The notes under the pieces: generated by a model
What the model saw: only the letters and a program-made list of their open reading frames with translations
The model's database searches: none
What the model was told of the DNA's origin: nothing
Assembly: GCF_011397635.1 (NCBI RefSeq)
Contig: NC_064753.1
Coordinates: 33,380,322 to 33,444,321 of the forward strand
Length of the DNA stretch: 64,000 nucleotides
From: Epinephelus fuscoguttatus
Taxonomy: Eukaryota; Chordata; Actinopteri; Perciformes; Serranidae
Direction: 5' to 3'
Program-made: the position numbers and the translations under genes
Shown: positions 1 to 11,679 of the stretch, piece by piece
Position numbering within the stretch: position 1 is the stretch's first letter
Layout: each line of letters starts with the position of its first letter

Positions 1-64
1 TAATATGTTTATATAAGTGTATAATCGCTATAATTCGTTTGGTTTTCATAGCCTTATAATTATG

Positions 65-68
<4 letters not shown>

Positions 69-110
<42 letters not shown>
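69..110. repeat. (TA)n microsatellite
   Basis: An uninterrupted run of about 21 TA units. It sits in what is probably the last intron of stk16. Confidence 0.95.
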
Positions 111-111
<1 letters not shown>

Positions 112-342
112 CAAGGGCCTTGCTTTAGAGAGGTCGCCATCTTGCGCCGCCATGTATGTACGGCAGACCGAGCGGACAATCCAGCCAGCCAGAGAACGTG
201 TTTCGCGTGTATAAATAAACCAACGAAGACAGCGGAAGGAAGGAAGAAGGAGGAGGAAACAGCAGAGAGTGTTAGTAGTTCATTGATGGAGAGTAGTGAA
301 AAGTTTTTTTAGTTATAAAGTTTGCGAATGGACCACACTTAC

Positions 343-623
343 CATGCAACAGGAGAGAATGAACCTGAACCGTCATCTGCGAGGAAAAGAAGACGCAACT
401 TCACTCCTTGTGATGCACTCTCTGCGGCGCTTTTCCTCCTGATGATATATCTCCCCAACAATGGTAGCACCAAATCCCATTCTGTGCATTCAGCCTCTCT
501 TCTCACCCGCTCAGCATCAAATACATGGAATTCCTCATCTGTATGCTCCGGCTCAAACAGGTATGGCTCTGGGTCTGTGTCTGCTACAAGAAACTCTTCA
601 AAATCTCGTTCAAAGTCGTCCAT
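343..623 (-). other. Unrecognised ORF or possible first exon, probably repeat-associated
   Basis: An ATG at 623 opens 93 acidic codons rich in Asp and Glu, with a motif reading YLFEPEHTDEE near residue 21. The frame runs into a consensus GTAAGT donor just after base 343, so it could be a 5' coding exon of a minus-strand gene. I do not recognise a catalytic or binding domain. The segment lies inside the probable last intron of stk16 and close to a dispersed repeat end at 930-1135, so a gene fragment carried by a repeat is as likely as a live gene. No second exon could be placed. Confidence 0.25.
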
Positions 624-929
624 TGCAGCTACTATAGTCCGGAGATATTGCTAGGCTAAATAAACACCTGAGCTCTGTTTACCGGCTACGCTGTCAGTCA
701 GTGTGTGGGCTGGAGATTGGCGGAGCAGAGAGGGGAGGGAGGTCCCCATTCGGTATGGTAAACGAGTATGTGTGTATGAAGTGTGTCTGTTATGCTAGAA
801 GAGTCAGAGTTTGGGACGGAGTCTTTTACCCCCTGGAGTGTTACCGGAGTTTCTGGAGTGCTCAAATAAACTGGCCTTTTTCCCGAACACTCCTCTGGTC
901 TCCTGCTCGTGAGTGATTCATTACAATAT

Positions 930-1135
930 CGTAACATGGTTTAGATTTCTAAATAAACATTCACCTCGTCGCTAGATAGACCTACTCCTGAAAAACTCAT
1001 GCGCAAGGCTTTTTGTCCCTACGAGGCCACCGTCATTTACCCGACGGGAGGGGTGAGTGAGTGAGCCCTGCAATCTAGAATTTGACCACTGATGTCACTG
1101 TTTTCAACCCATTTTACACACTGGCCCTTTAAGGA
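930..1135 (-). repeat. Terminal part of a dispersed teleost repeat
   Basis: Read on the minus strand this begins with a TTAAAGGGCCAGTGTG-like end and runs through text I remember from a very common fish repeat. A fuller copy in the opposite orientation is at 40200-40873 in this same window; both share the TTAAAGG-GCGTGT-GGATTT type terminus. No coding capacity is visible. Confidence 0.55.
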
Positions 1136-1427
1136 CATAGTTAACAGCGGTCTGACTTATCAAAGTAGTACAAACTAACTGAATGTAGTTTAATTTCTAA
1201 CTGAACAAAAATGCAATGTGAAAACACAAGTTGAATTTTTATGTTATGTTTTTTTTTTTTGTTTATGATCTCATCTCTGTCCTTGAAACCTGACTTCCTA
1301 CAGAATTCATATTGATGATGATCCTGTGATTGATGTTAGTGATGCACGCTTGTGCTAAAGTTTAAAAGTATAAATATGGATCAAATTTAAGTTGCTGTAA
1401 TTTGATGTCTGTTTGTCTTGTGACCAG

Positions 1428-1566
1428 TTACTCGGAGGGTCTGCAGATGCTGCTGAGTTCCATAATGGTGTCAAATCCCCAGGAGAGACCAAACATCAGC
1501 TGGGTTCTTGACCAGGTACAGGACCTGCAGAGTCGCAGCCCCAACACTCAAACCAACATGGTCTGA
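1428..1566 (+). CDS. stk16: Serine/threonine-protein kinase 16, last coding exon (partial gene)
   Basis: This exon encodes the C-terminal 45 residues of STK16, a lipid-anchored kinase of the NAK family that acts at the Golgi and in secretory traffic. A TGACCAG acceptor precedes it, one base completes a split codon, and the frame then reads YSEGLQMLLSSIM, a NPQERPNI segment and a stop at 1564-1566. This aligns with my memory of the mammalian C-terminus (YSSALRQLL, VDPHQRPHI), the kinase subdomain XI helix with its invariant Arg. The exon is too short to stand out as an open frame. Upstream exons are not in the window, so the last intron is at least 1.4 kb and carries the repeats at 1-1140. STK16 lies on the same human chromosome arm as ATIC and FN1, which fits the neighbours here. 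The paralogue call rests on this tail alone. Confidence 0.8.
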
Positions 1567-1884
1567 TCTTGCACGGTGCACTGGATGTCGGGTGTTGGAA
1601 ACCTTTGCACACAGAATTGAACGTCTATTATGTTGAGCTTGAAAATGTTTATTTTATTTGTTGACTTTAGCGTAAAAACCTAGGTGCAGACTTTCACTCA
1701 GTTTGGGGAGCTTGGCAACAGCATAAGCTTTAAATCCGACCTGTGTAGACTCTTGTATTCCTCATAGACTTACATTATAAGAAGATTTTGAAATGCCTTA
1801 AATGTAATTTCACCCTGCAATACAATCATTTTTGGCAAGGGTCAACTGTTTCCTCCAACAGTGAAGTGGCTTTATCTTGTAATC
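1567..1884 (+). other. stk16: Probable stk16 3' UTR
   Basis: Non-coding sequence directly follows the stk16 stop. No AATAAA is present before the repeat at 1885; the next candidates are near 3450 and 3505, so the 3' end of the transcript cannot be fixed from sequence. Confidence 0.4.
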
Positions 1885-2290
1885 TTAAAGGGATAGTTCA
1901 GCATTTTGCAAAATACACTTAGTGCTTTTTCCAAGAGTTACATGAGAAGATAGATACCACCCTCGTGTCGGCCCTTTTATTGTGAAACTGGAGCCGGCAG
2001 CCTCTCAGCTCAGCTTAGCATAAAGAAATGGGGCTTGCCCACCTCTGTCCAAAAGTAACACAATTCTAAAAAAGAAAAAGTTCTCAAAGTCACTAATTAT
2101 GAGACCTGGTGATTCTCTTGTTTTACTCTAAGTTTTTTTTTATGTATTAGACAAACTAGATATTACATGTATGATCAGAGAGCTTTATAGATGCTTTTAG
2201 GCTGCTTTTGTTACTTTTAGACAGAGCCCGGCTAGCTGTTTTCCCCCCTGTTTCCAATCGTAAATGTAAGCTAACCAGCTGGCTGTAGCC
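1885..2290 (+). repeat. Dispersed teleost repeat, degenerate copy
   Basis: Starts with the AAAGGGATAGTTCAG phrase and continues through 'gagaagatagataccac', 'agcttagcataaaga' and 'tctgtccaaaagtaacac' blocks. I recognise these as a high-copy non-coding fish repeat. Class not assigned; no terminal repeats or coding sequence seen. Confidence 0.55.
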
Positions 2291-2299
2291 TTGGTGAAT

Positions 2300-4490
2300 A
2301 AGCTCATTTCTAAGTATGCGTTATAAAAAAAGAACACGTTTGTCCTAGAACTGTCACTTGTATTATTCTCAACAAGAAAAGGGATAACGTAAAAGCTGTG
2401 CCAAACTTCCCGCTGTATGAAAGCTACCTGAGTTCAACACATATCAAATTCCATTCCCTACCAAGAAGGAATATGGTCCAGTTCCCTTTATTTTTCTTCT
2501 CCTGATCCCTGAGGTTTGTGTGTGTAACATCTTGTGGTTACACACGTGTGCTGTATTCAACAACTTCGCCTTCAGCTTTTCTCCACACCTTCACTTGTAC
2601 TGTTTGTCTTTACTTGGTGGGAAAGCGAAGAGGCAGAGTGCTCCTCACCTGCAATGCTGCATTTGAACACACAGAGGTGCTCCACCATCACAGTCCCCTG
2701 CTCCACACATTGACGGGATGTTTCTGACTGTACGGTTTATAATGTGTGAATGGGGTCTTAGCTTACACACACAAAAAAAAAAATCTTCAAGGAGAAGGGG
2801 TCAGGTGTAACTGTAACATACTTTAACTGCAGAAAATGAACTTTTAATTAGTTTAAGGAATTACTTCTTTTTATTAAGTAAGTCAGTGTCATATCTGCCT
2901 GCAGAGTCTAACCTTCACTTTTCACTGTATTGTGTTTTTAAACTGTATTTTCCATTTCAGCTATGCTTGTGTTAAATTCTAGGTTTCCTGTCGTATGAAT
3001 GGGGTCTCACACTTTTGTTCTCTCAGGGTTCAGCCACATCTCAAAAGGTCCGACAGTCTGAAGTATAATAGACCCGAATGGTACCTTTTAAAGTGATTAT
3101 TAGATAAAAAAAAAAAAATACTTTGGGCATTTAAGTTAACATTAATGCTTTTGTGACTCTGTATTGCGATGATGATGGACCATATTAGAACTTTAAAAAA
3201 AATCCTTGATTGTTAACTTATTCAGTTAATTGTTGGGGCGGTAAATGACATACTGTTTAAATATGCTGACTATGAATTCTTGTGTTGTTGTCGAGGGCGA
3301 ACTAATACTGGTATCACCCAGATGGTAAACAAAGGATTTTTTTAAAGTGTGCTGATGGAGTTAAAAAAATATTAATCAGTAAGAGTGTGTTATTTGATTA
3401 TGGAAATTTCTGTTAAGTCTGTTTTAATTTTATTCACTGCACAGTAAAGGATAAATAAACATTAAATATGTAGCACTCTGTATACAGTTTTTAATATAAT
3501 TATGAAATAAAATGGCATCCTACATTAGTTGGTCAAGAATTAATACTCAGTTACCTGTAGTGCTTGGTCAGCATCATGAAATGTATTTGCACAGCAGCAC
3601 TTGTAATTAGTTGCTACATCGGGTTGTAAATACCTGGGGTTCAGCTGCTTCTCACATCATTTAGGTTATTAAAAAAATCACATACAAATGAGACAAACGC
3701 AACTGTTAATCCTCCACTGAAAAAGTATTCAACTTTCCATCACTCCTGAAAGCAGCAGCCCTCACTGTCAACTTTACGCTTCTTTCTCTCTTTGCTTTTT
3801 TACTGTCTGTTTATGAAGACACACCTGCTTAAATACTAATTTGTGCATGTCTATAAACTGTATGACGATCCTGCAATCTTGAGGTGAATGGAAAAAATGC
3901 AAAGTGATCTTGCTTGGTTACCTGGTGTTGTGTGTGAGGCCGCGGGTCTTTTAAAATCTGTCTACCGGCAACAGTTGGCTTGGGCCAGACTTACATGCCT
4001 GAGCTACATAAAATCAAGGATATGACTTTGAAACATCCAGTGACAAAAATTTGCTGTAAAATAGGCAGTACTGAGGAGCTCAGTGACATATTGTATGTTT
4101 CACAGCCACTAATGCTGTCTCAGCCACTGCTGGTTACATGCTAACAAACAAATAAAAAATGCTAACCACACGTCTGATACGTCTGCTAGTCGCCAATTTT
4201 GGTGCACAACAGACTCCCCATCTGAGTCTGGGTTGCACTGAGGCTCAAATGTGTTGCTGAATCTGTCCAACTTTGCTTTAAACATGAACTCTAGCTGTCC
4301 TAATGCACACTGCTTCTTTCCCTGGTCAAAAAAACACAAGCACTGGTGGTGCACAGGGTGGAGACATCACTGAGGGAGACAGAGTGGATCTGCTTCCAGT
4401 CCCTTTTCGGTGATTTTTCTGTGTGGGAAAACCGTGTTAAAAATATGAATCATAGTAGGTTATTTTTATATTCTTTGCAATAACTTACTT
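2300..4490. other. No gene recognised
   Basis: AT-rich non-coding DNA with several AATAAA hexamers (for example near 3455 and 3507), any of which could end a long stk16 3' UTR. Open frames here are short and lack splice support. Confidence 0.5.
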
Positions 4491-4499
4491 AATTTGATT

Positions 4500-4945
4500 C
4501 CAACACTGACTGTTAGTCAAGTCCGTCTTGTTTTATGGGGCAGAAACATGGAGAACCACAAAAGTCACCACCAACTGCAAGCCTTTCTAAACAGATGCTT
4601 AAGACACATCCTGGGAATATACCTGCCAAATACAATAACAAATGAAGAGCTCTGGCAAACCACACAACAAGAACCACTTGAAGCACAAGTCAAATGCAGA
4701 AAATGGGGCTGGATTGGGCACACCTTGAGGAAACCTCCACCACGACCGGACAGTCCTTATCCTGGAAACCACAAGGGAACAGAAAGCCAGGAAGACCAAA
4801 GAACACCTGGAGAAGGTCTGTCGAGGCAGAACTCAAGGAATCAAGAACATCCTGGAAGGAAGCAGAGAAGATCGCCCGACACTGAACCAGCTGGAGAAAG
4901 TTTGTGAATGACCTATGCTCCCCAAGGAGCAAAAGGGTTTAAGTC
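4500..4945 (+). mobile_element. LINE (non-LTR retrotransposon) 3' ORF2 fragment, broken
   Basis: Two overlapping frames together give the C-terminal tail of a LINE reverse transcriptase. The first reads VLWGRN, CLRHILGIYLPNTITNEELW and KWGWIGHTLRKP; the second continues WKPQGNRKPGRPKNTWRR and SWKEAEKIA. A frameshift near 4735 separates them and a stop follows. This is the part downstream of the catalytic palm, so no YxDD box is present. A dead, 5'-truncated insertion on the plus strand; the LINE family is not assigned. Confidence 0.75.
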
Positions 4946-4949
4946 AAGT

Positions 4950-6929
4950 CACTGATTGTTAGATTTGCTCTGGTCAGCTGTGAAGCAATAAGCCAGAAAA
5001 CCTGAGTATTGAGGTGCATGTAAAAATCATTTGTACTTTCTCAATACTCAACTCCCAATGGCCAAACTTATTGGAGCTTTATGCCAAGTGTTTCCATGGC
5101 TGAGCAGCGGCACTCAGGTTGACATTCACCATACACAGTGCCAGTCAATTGGCCTAAAACACACCACCACTGAACCCTGGAGCATTGGAAATGTGTTTGA
5201 GTGATGAATCGTGCTTTACTATCTGGCAGTCTGATGGATAAATCTTGGTTTGGCAGTTGCCAGGAGATTGATACCTCTCTGAATTCATAATGCCAACTGT
5301 AAAGTTTGAAAGAGAAAGTACGGTCATATGGTTTGAGCTAGGCCCCTTACTTCCAATTAAGGGAAACCTTAATTTTATTGTATTGAAGAAATAAGGGTGC
5401 CTTCAACATTGTGGCAGCACTTTGCAGAAGGCCCTTTCTGGTTTTAACTTTACATTGCCTCTAGAGAGTCAGGTCCACAAAGACATTGTTTTCCCAGTTT
5501 GGTGTTGAAGACTCTTACTTGCCTGCACAGACCTGAACTCCATCCATTAACTTTGGGGTGATTCAGTGTTCAGTGTAGGCGAGGGGTGGCGCCTGGGTAG
5601 AGCGTGACATGACAAGATATGACAGCAAAAAGTAAGCTGTGGAAATCCCAGTATTCTGTACACACAGCTGATTGGTAATATGGTCATAAACAACTGAGTG
5701 TCCCGCTGTCCCTTGAATTTTTCTGACGATTTTAGGGCAGACCTTACCGAAAGAAGTTCCTGAATCTCTCCGCCTCTCCAGTTTGACATGGTCTTGACAT
5801 TTTCATGTAAATTACCTTTTTTCATGGCTCTCGGTTGTGTGTATTCTTTCGGGTCACACCAGTTGCATGATAGAAATGTCATCAACACGCCCACTTTCTG
5901 GCTATGATTTGACCTGCTCTATTCACAGACATTACACAGAACTAACTGTACCATGGAGTCACACCTGGGTGATACGGAGGAAATCATAAATGACATTATA
6001 TATGACCACATACCTCTATATTGATATATATGATGTACACAATGAGATTTTTGATAAATAATTATCTGTAATTTAGATATAATGACTGAGTGGTAGATGC
6101 ACATAATAGAACAGTCTGATTAGTTCAGAAAATTAAATCGCTTAACTGTAAAGCAGCTTTTGAAACAAGGAAAAGCAACACTTACGTATATCTTAAATCT
6201 GAGACGATTCCTAGTCTCATCGATGTATTGATACAAAAGTATAACAGTAAAGTCAGTTTAATGTGCGGTCCAACTGATTTGGATATACAGCTCCTCCAGG
6301 TAATGTCTGGATAAGTTCAGGGTTGCAGTACGTGTGTGAAAAGAACGTCTGACAGTGAGCCAGGCCTCATCACCAACATCAGTGCCCAACCTGACTAATG
6401 CCCTTTTGGCTGAATGGAGGCAAATCTCTGCAGCCAGGTTCAAAATCTTTTGTAAAACCTTCCCAAAAGAGTTATATCAGATTAAAATGTTTGGGTGTCC
6501 ACATAATTTTGGCCATGTAGAGTAGCAAAGAATGCTACTAAAGGTGACATTTGTTCTTTTTGTATTTATATGTGTAAGCTAATAATATAGCAATATTTGT
6601 TAATCGCTTGGCTGTTAATTTAGTGCTTGTAAAAGAGCACGTTCAGTTTCACATCAAATGAGAAATACTTTACTTTTTAAATTAAGTTGGCTCAGTCTTA
6701 GATGAATCATCTCCCGTGGCAGACAAGCACAACCTTCGTCTGACAGTATTTTGAGCGCCAGTGGCCATTCTCTGCGTCTGGCTGTGTGTCTGTGCACACA
6801 CATCCTTGGAAACAAATATCAAACTGCTCATGTAGCGGGATTTACAACCCTTACGTCCACTCAGATCAGTGAGATGTCACACTTCACTGTTGTCCCAATT
6901 ACTTTCAAAGGTAATTCTGACCTTAGAAG

Positions 6930-6930
<1 letters not shown>
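4950..6930. other. No gene recognised
   Basis: Non-coding, AT-rich sequence. Open frames are short and none shows a protein family I know. Confidence 0.5.

Positions 6931-6933
<3 letters not shown>

Positions 6934-7006
<73 letters not shown>
6934..7006. repeat. (AC)n microsatellite
   Basis: About 36 uninterrupted AC units. The His/Thr and Cys/Val open frames across it are artefacts of the repeat. Confidence 0.97.
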
Positions 7007-7012
<6 letters not shown>

Positions 7013-7214
7013 GACACAAATGACCGGTCATAAAGTATACAAAACATACCACATATTTACAGTGCATATGCCCTTTTATACACAAACACCCTAAGGATTC
7101 ATTACACTTGAATTAATGATATCCCAGCTGATTTCTTCCTCAGGCCCACCTACGAATCCCAGACTCCCTTGGGAATGGGTCTAGGACAGAGCTGTGTTTA
7201 TGAGCCCAACATCT

Positions 7215-7216
<2 letters not shown>

Positions 7217-7249
<33 letters not shown>
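7217..7249. repeat. (AC)n microsatellite
   Basis: About 16 AC units, 210 bp after the larger AC tract. Confidence 0.95.
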
Positions 7250-7255
<6 letters not shown>

Positions 7256-7479
7256 ATATTTACTATCATCTCCCTGTGAGGGGCTGAAATGATGTCATAC
7301 AACACAAGCGCAAGGTCAGCTCAATGTTTGCATTCATTTTAGCACCAATTTCATGTGCTTTTGCTTATCGTTCAGTCAGGGGGTGCACTGGCAGTTTGGA
7401 TCCTGTGTGTGTGCGTGAGTGTGTGTTTGTGTTTCATTTGTAACCCAACCCCAGTCCACAAACACACTTTAGCTCTCAC

Positions 7480-8330
7480 ACCATAAACCATCTGCAGGCT
7501 TTATTGATTTGGCAATGAATCAATTAGTGAATTATTTAATTAGCAAAGCATTATGGGTCAGTGCAGAGCTGCTCCCATCCTGCAGTGTTCCTAGGTCTCG
7601 TTAAATCATTTCACACATATGTTTTGGACCTTGTGTGGGTGTGAGCATGTGAGTGTTATCTGTGCAAATCACTGTGCAAAAGTTTCCTAAATATGGAGAA
7701 TTCGGACGTGATTCCTGCGAGACCTTGTAAAGTCGGCCAGTAAAGTTTCTGTTGTTACTTCCCAGACGAGGGATCCTATTTCTTTAAAGCTTTATGTGTA
7801 CAGACCCAGAACTTTTGCTGTCACTCAAGTCCAAATTAGCCTTGGCTGCTGCTGAAAGAGGGAGAAATATGGACATTACGTCTGCCCCGTTGAGTGGATG
7901 AGTTATGACTTGTGTTCGTGATCGAGGCATTCTTTCCGTCCAGGAGCTTTCTTTGTGCTCATTAATTCATGGGAGTGTTTGGGTTAAAATGCATAATGAG
8001 TTCATTAAAGGGGATTGGCGTAATCAGGAAAGGTATTGCCTTAATTACTGGCTCAGGGCCAGATCTATCCGTTCTCTGTGAGATCGGCAACCCACCCTGT
8101 CGACAGAGCTCACTAATTTAATTAAGTGTACAAAATGCTACACCCTAACGTCGCCCTTGGGGGCAATTATGGCACTAGAGATTGAAAGATCTCCACCGGG
8201 GGTATTTTACTTACTGGCAGGAGATTGCCTGTGTCAGTTAGCTGATTGCATTGATTATATTGATTTGTAACAGCTTTTCGGGTAATTTCATCTGCAAAGG
8301 TGAGAGCAACACGTTGGCCCGGGGACTTTT
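7480..8330. promoter_or_regulatory. Candidate conserved non-coding element(s)
   Basis: A long stretch without recognisable repeats or coding frames and with many homeodomain-type cores (ATTA/TAAT), for example around 7500-7560, 7955-8050 and 8105-8130. Its evenly mixed composition resembles developmental enhancers next to homeobox genes. mnx2 is 25 kb downstream and is the natural candidate target. This is inference; conservation was not tested. Confidence 0.3.
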
Positions 8331-9020
8331 TTATTTATTCTTTCTTTATTTAGACCCTGGACTCTTTTGCCAAGTGATTAGATGAAATGGAGCTCCACAA
8401 TAAGTCTTTTAAAGTGGGAGTTGGGGAGGGAGGATCGATAGTTTTTATTTGCCGTATAAGGTCAGTGCAGGTTGGATGTTATGAATTCTTTAAAAGGCAT
8501 CACAACTCTTTCACCTACAGCGAAAGTGCTGCATGGTTATGCTGAAGCAGCAAAAAGTGGCTTAAACAGGCCGCTAGGAAAAAGATCTTTGCTCAAAAAT
8601 CTGACAGACTGGACGGGTTAGCTCACAGAGGTGGATTCCTCCATTTTTGCTCTTAAACCTGGACTGAATTTCACGGCACTGCAAAGATATCTCATCATCC
8701 CCTAACAGTGTGGATACACACGAGAAAGATACCTGCAAAGTTTGTGTTAGTTACCATCTTGTACCTCGAGCTTAAGTTGATTTATATTAGCAAAGTTGAA
8801 ATAGGAATGTAGAATACTTCAATAGATAACATTTTTAAAGGTTTACAGTATTTTCAAATGAACAATAATTGCCACTTTATACCAATTTCAAGTTTAAAAG
8901 AAAGCATTCACCATTTGTCCTTTCTTATAGAAGAGCATGTCTGTGAATCTGCTCTTAAAAACACTCTGAGGCAAAACCCAAGATGGTGAAACAAAGGTTA
9001 GGTTATAGTTTATCAGATCT

Positions 9021-9424
9021 TTAGAGGAATACTTCAGCCACAAAATAACCATTCGTATATCAATTAGCTAGGCTGTTGTACCTTGAAAAACGTTTTTATT
9101 TAAAACTAGACTGAAAACTAAACTGATCTTCAAAACCAGACCCCAATACTTAAGTTTTGTTAACCAAAATGTATGTGTTTGGGAAGTACTGAACAAACAA
9201 CTGGATAAAATAGACTTGGATTATACTGCATGAGTTGTGTGAGAGTTTATAAATTGATATTTTTATATAGTTTTGCTGTTTAGCACGGTCCCCAAACAAT
9301 TAATAAATCATTATGATTGCTGTTTTTCATGGAGGCATGCAAGGAAAACATTTTCTTTATGAATTAACACAGCATGACTAATTCATATACAAATGGTCAT
9401 TTTGTGGGTACGGTAGTCCTTTGA
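9021..9424. mobile_element. MITE-like repeat with about 45-bp inverted ends
   Basis: The left end (GGAATACTTCAGCCACAAAA then TAACCATTCGTATATCAATTAG) is mirrored by the right end, whose reverse complement reads GGACTACCGTACCCACAAAA then TGACCATTTGTATATGAATTAG. The inner sequence is non-coding. I recognise the family as common in teleosts; the superfamily is unassigned. Confidence 0.55.
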
Positions 9425-9429
9425 GGTAG

Positions 9430-10520
9430 CTGCTCATCAGTCAGATCTCTGCTGATTTTTATTCTCTGTTATCTAATGTTATCTGAATGTTCAGTAAACA
9501 ATTATGGTCAATACCAGACATGTTGTTAAAATTAAGAATTGACATCCCAAAACATTACACAAGAAGTTGGTGCATAAAATGAGCCATGTATCCCAGCTTT
9601 GAATATATTCCACATAGCCATCATGCAGGCCAGCTTCTTCTCCCTGATACCAATTCTAATACTTGAACTTTGGGTATCTGATGATAGCAGTCACTATTCT
9701 GTAAAGGGACTATCTTTTTCCCAGGTTTAAGATCTGTGTATGTGTGTGCACTGGGATCATTTTTATGTAAGGTAACATGAGACCACATTATGGCCGATAA
9801 CTGATCTGCGTAATAAAGACACTGTTGGCACTGATACCAATCTGGCGTGCTTTAAACGGCGTGACACGAAAAAATTATAATTTTTGTAATATAATATGAT
9901 AGTGTATTAACACTTATATATAATAGTTTAATATTATGTGTTATGTGGGGAGATGAAAATTGCAGAACCAGGTTAAGTGGACAAGAGCAGAAAATAACGG
10001 TAACAGCAGACGACAGTGCTCTTTGAAGTTGAAAGGATGGAATTTACAACCAAATTTTTCATAGCGTCTTTGCAAGAGGCAACAACACGGACAGTCTCCG
10101 GGACTTGATTTAAAAAATTACATAGATTAATAAACACAAAATAATTTAATTTAATATGTTTTATTCCATTCTTTGTAAACAATAAGGCAACACCCTTGCA
10201 ACATATCTTCATGCCACCATCCCAGCTCCATGTTAACATGGAAATTAGGCTTTGAAGGTTCATGACAGCATATTTGAAGATACTAATAATTGGATTGTTA
10301 AAATTATAGGAATTAAAATAAAATTAAACTCAGGAAGGTTGAGAATCGGACCATAGTTTGTGCCTCTTCACACACAAACGTAAAGATGAAGATACCTTCA
10401 TCACTGTGGTGGCAGAAAAGCTGGAGACAGTTGCTACAAAAAGATTAACAGAAGCAAATTAAGAAAATGTAAAAGTAAATGTGCAGCATTTGCTTCTGTA
10501 TTTGTCACACTAATCCTTAA
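9430..10520. other. No gene recognised
   Basis: Non-coding. A 96-codon minus-strand frame at 9973-10263 has no recognisable domain, no splice support and a composition like its surroundings, so I do not call it a gene. Confidence 0.45.
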
Positions 10521-10529
10521 ACAGCTTAT

Positions 10530-10960
10530 TTTATTTATATGCACCTTTTTCCTCCTGTACGCTGCCTATGTTCCATCGAAGTTGTGAGTTTTCATTTGCT
10601 TGTGCCGACTGAGTTGAGGTCTCTCAGTCACTGTATAAAAGCTACCATTCTGCCAATTAAAGAGAGAAATATGACCCCACAGATAAGTTTTAATTGCAGG
10701 CATGTAACCTTTAGCGAAGCAAGACAAAGGGCAAACGGAGGCTAATAGTTTGATGAGCAGTTCATCAGCGCTGATTAAGAGGATGGGACGACAAGATAAT
10801 CCAGAGGTGGCGCGGTCATTAACGCTGGACAAAGAAGAGCAAATTAGCTGATTGAACAAGTTCCCGCCCAGCCAATGCCAAGCAGGCAGGAGGGAGGGGC
10901 TTGGTGAGTGATGGATGAGGAGGCGTATGTCGCTTGCCAGTAGAGTTGTCACTGAATGAG
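10530..10960. promoter_or_regulatory. Candidate conserved non-coding element
   Basis: A non-repetitive block with clustered GATTA/TTAAT cores (10670-10690, 10740-10790, 10815-10860). It resembles regulatory DNA and cannot be read as coding on either strand. Inference only. Confidence 0.25.
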
Positions 10961-11110
10961 TGAAGTGTCTTCATCAATTTGGAGCCATTACCATGTCAAA
11001 AGGAGAGGATGGCGCTGGAAGGAGGGGAACAGATTGGGGGAGGAGAGAAGCAGAAAGCCCATCTGCATACTACAAGCTTATTCATTTTCTCACACACACA
11101 TTGGCACACT

Positions 11111-11133
11111 CACACACACACACACACACACAC
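11111..11133. repeat. Short (AC)n microsatellite
   Basis: About 11 AC units. Confidence 0.9.
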
Positions 11134-11631
11134 TCCTGCAGCCCCTCCCTCCAGGCAGCCCAGTTTACCGTAAGGCTGTTTAATTTTCCTGAAATAGGGC
11201 TGTGACAGCTGTGTCATGCTGATGAGAAGGTGCTGAGAAGAGTGGCAGCCTGTCACATCTCATCTATCTCGGCTCTGATACTGCTGAACCTCCTCCTCCT
11301 CTTTCTCCTCTTCTCCTCTTCTCCTTCTTCTTCTTCTGCCTTCACCTCATTGTGTATCTTTTCACTCCTCCGTCTGAGATGTCAAACCTTTATCCTCAAA
11401 ATAAACGCAGCAGTCCCAGTCTGTTAAACTGATGCAGGGGAGGGGCGGTGATTGACACTGGAAAAGGACAAAAGTAATAACTGGGAGCTGTTTTTTATTT
11501 CACCTGCATTGATTGTTATAGGTCTCTTTATCATCTGACCCGGCTCAATTATGCCAATTGGATAGCGCAGTGACACTGTGAGGTTGTGGGGGACAGTAAA
11601 ATGGAACACCGAAAGTGAGGGGGGATTAAAG

Positions 11632-11633
<2 letters not shown>

Positions 11634-11674
<41 letters not shown>
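11634..11674. repeat. (GT)n microsatellite
   Basis: About 20 GT units. Confidence 0.95.
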
Positions 11675-11676
<2 letters not shown>

Positions 11677-11679
11677 CAG

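Noticed and set aside
6861-7085. Open frames with long His-Thr or Cys-Val runs
   Set aside because: They are translations of the (AC)n microsatellite. The same holds for frames across 51764-52079 and 55649-56044, apart from the real exon parts described.
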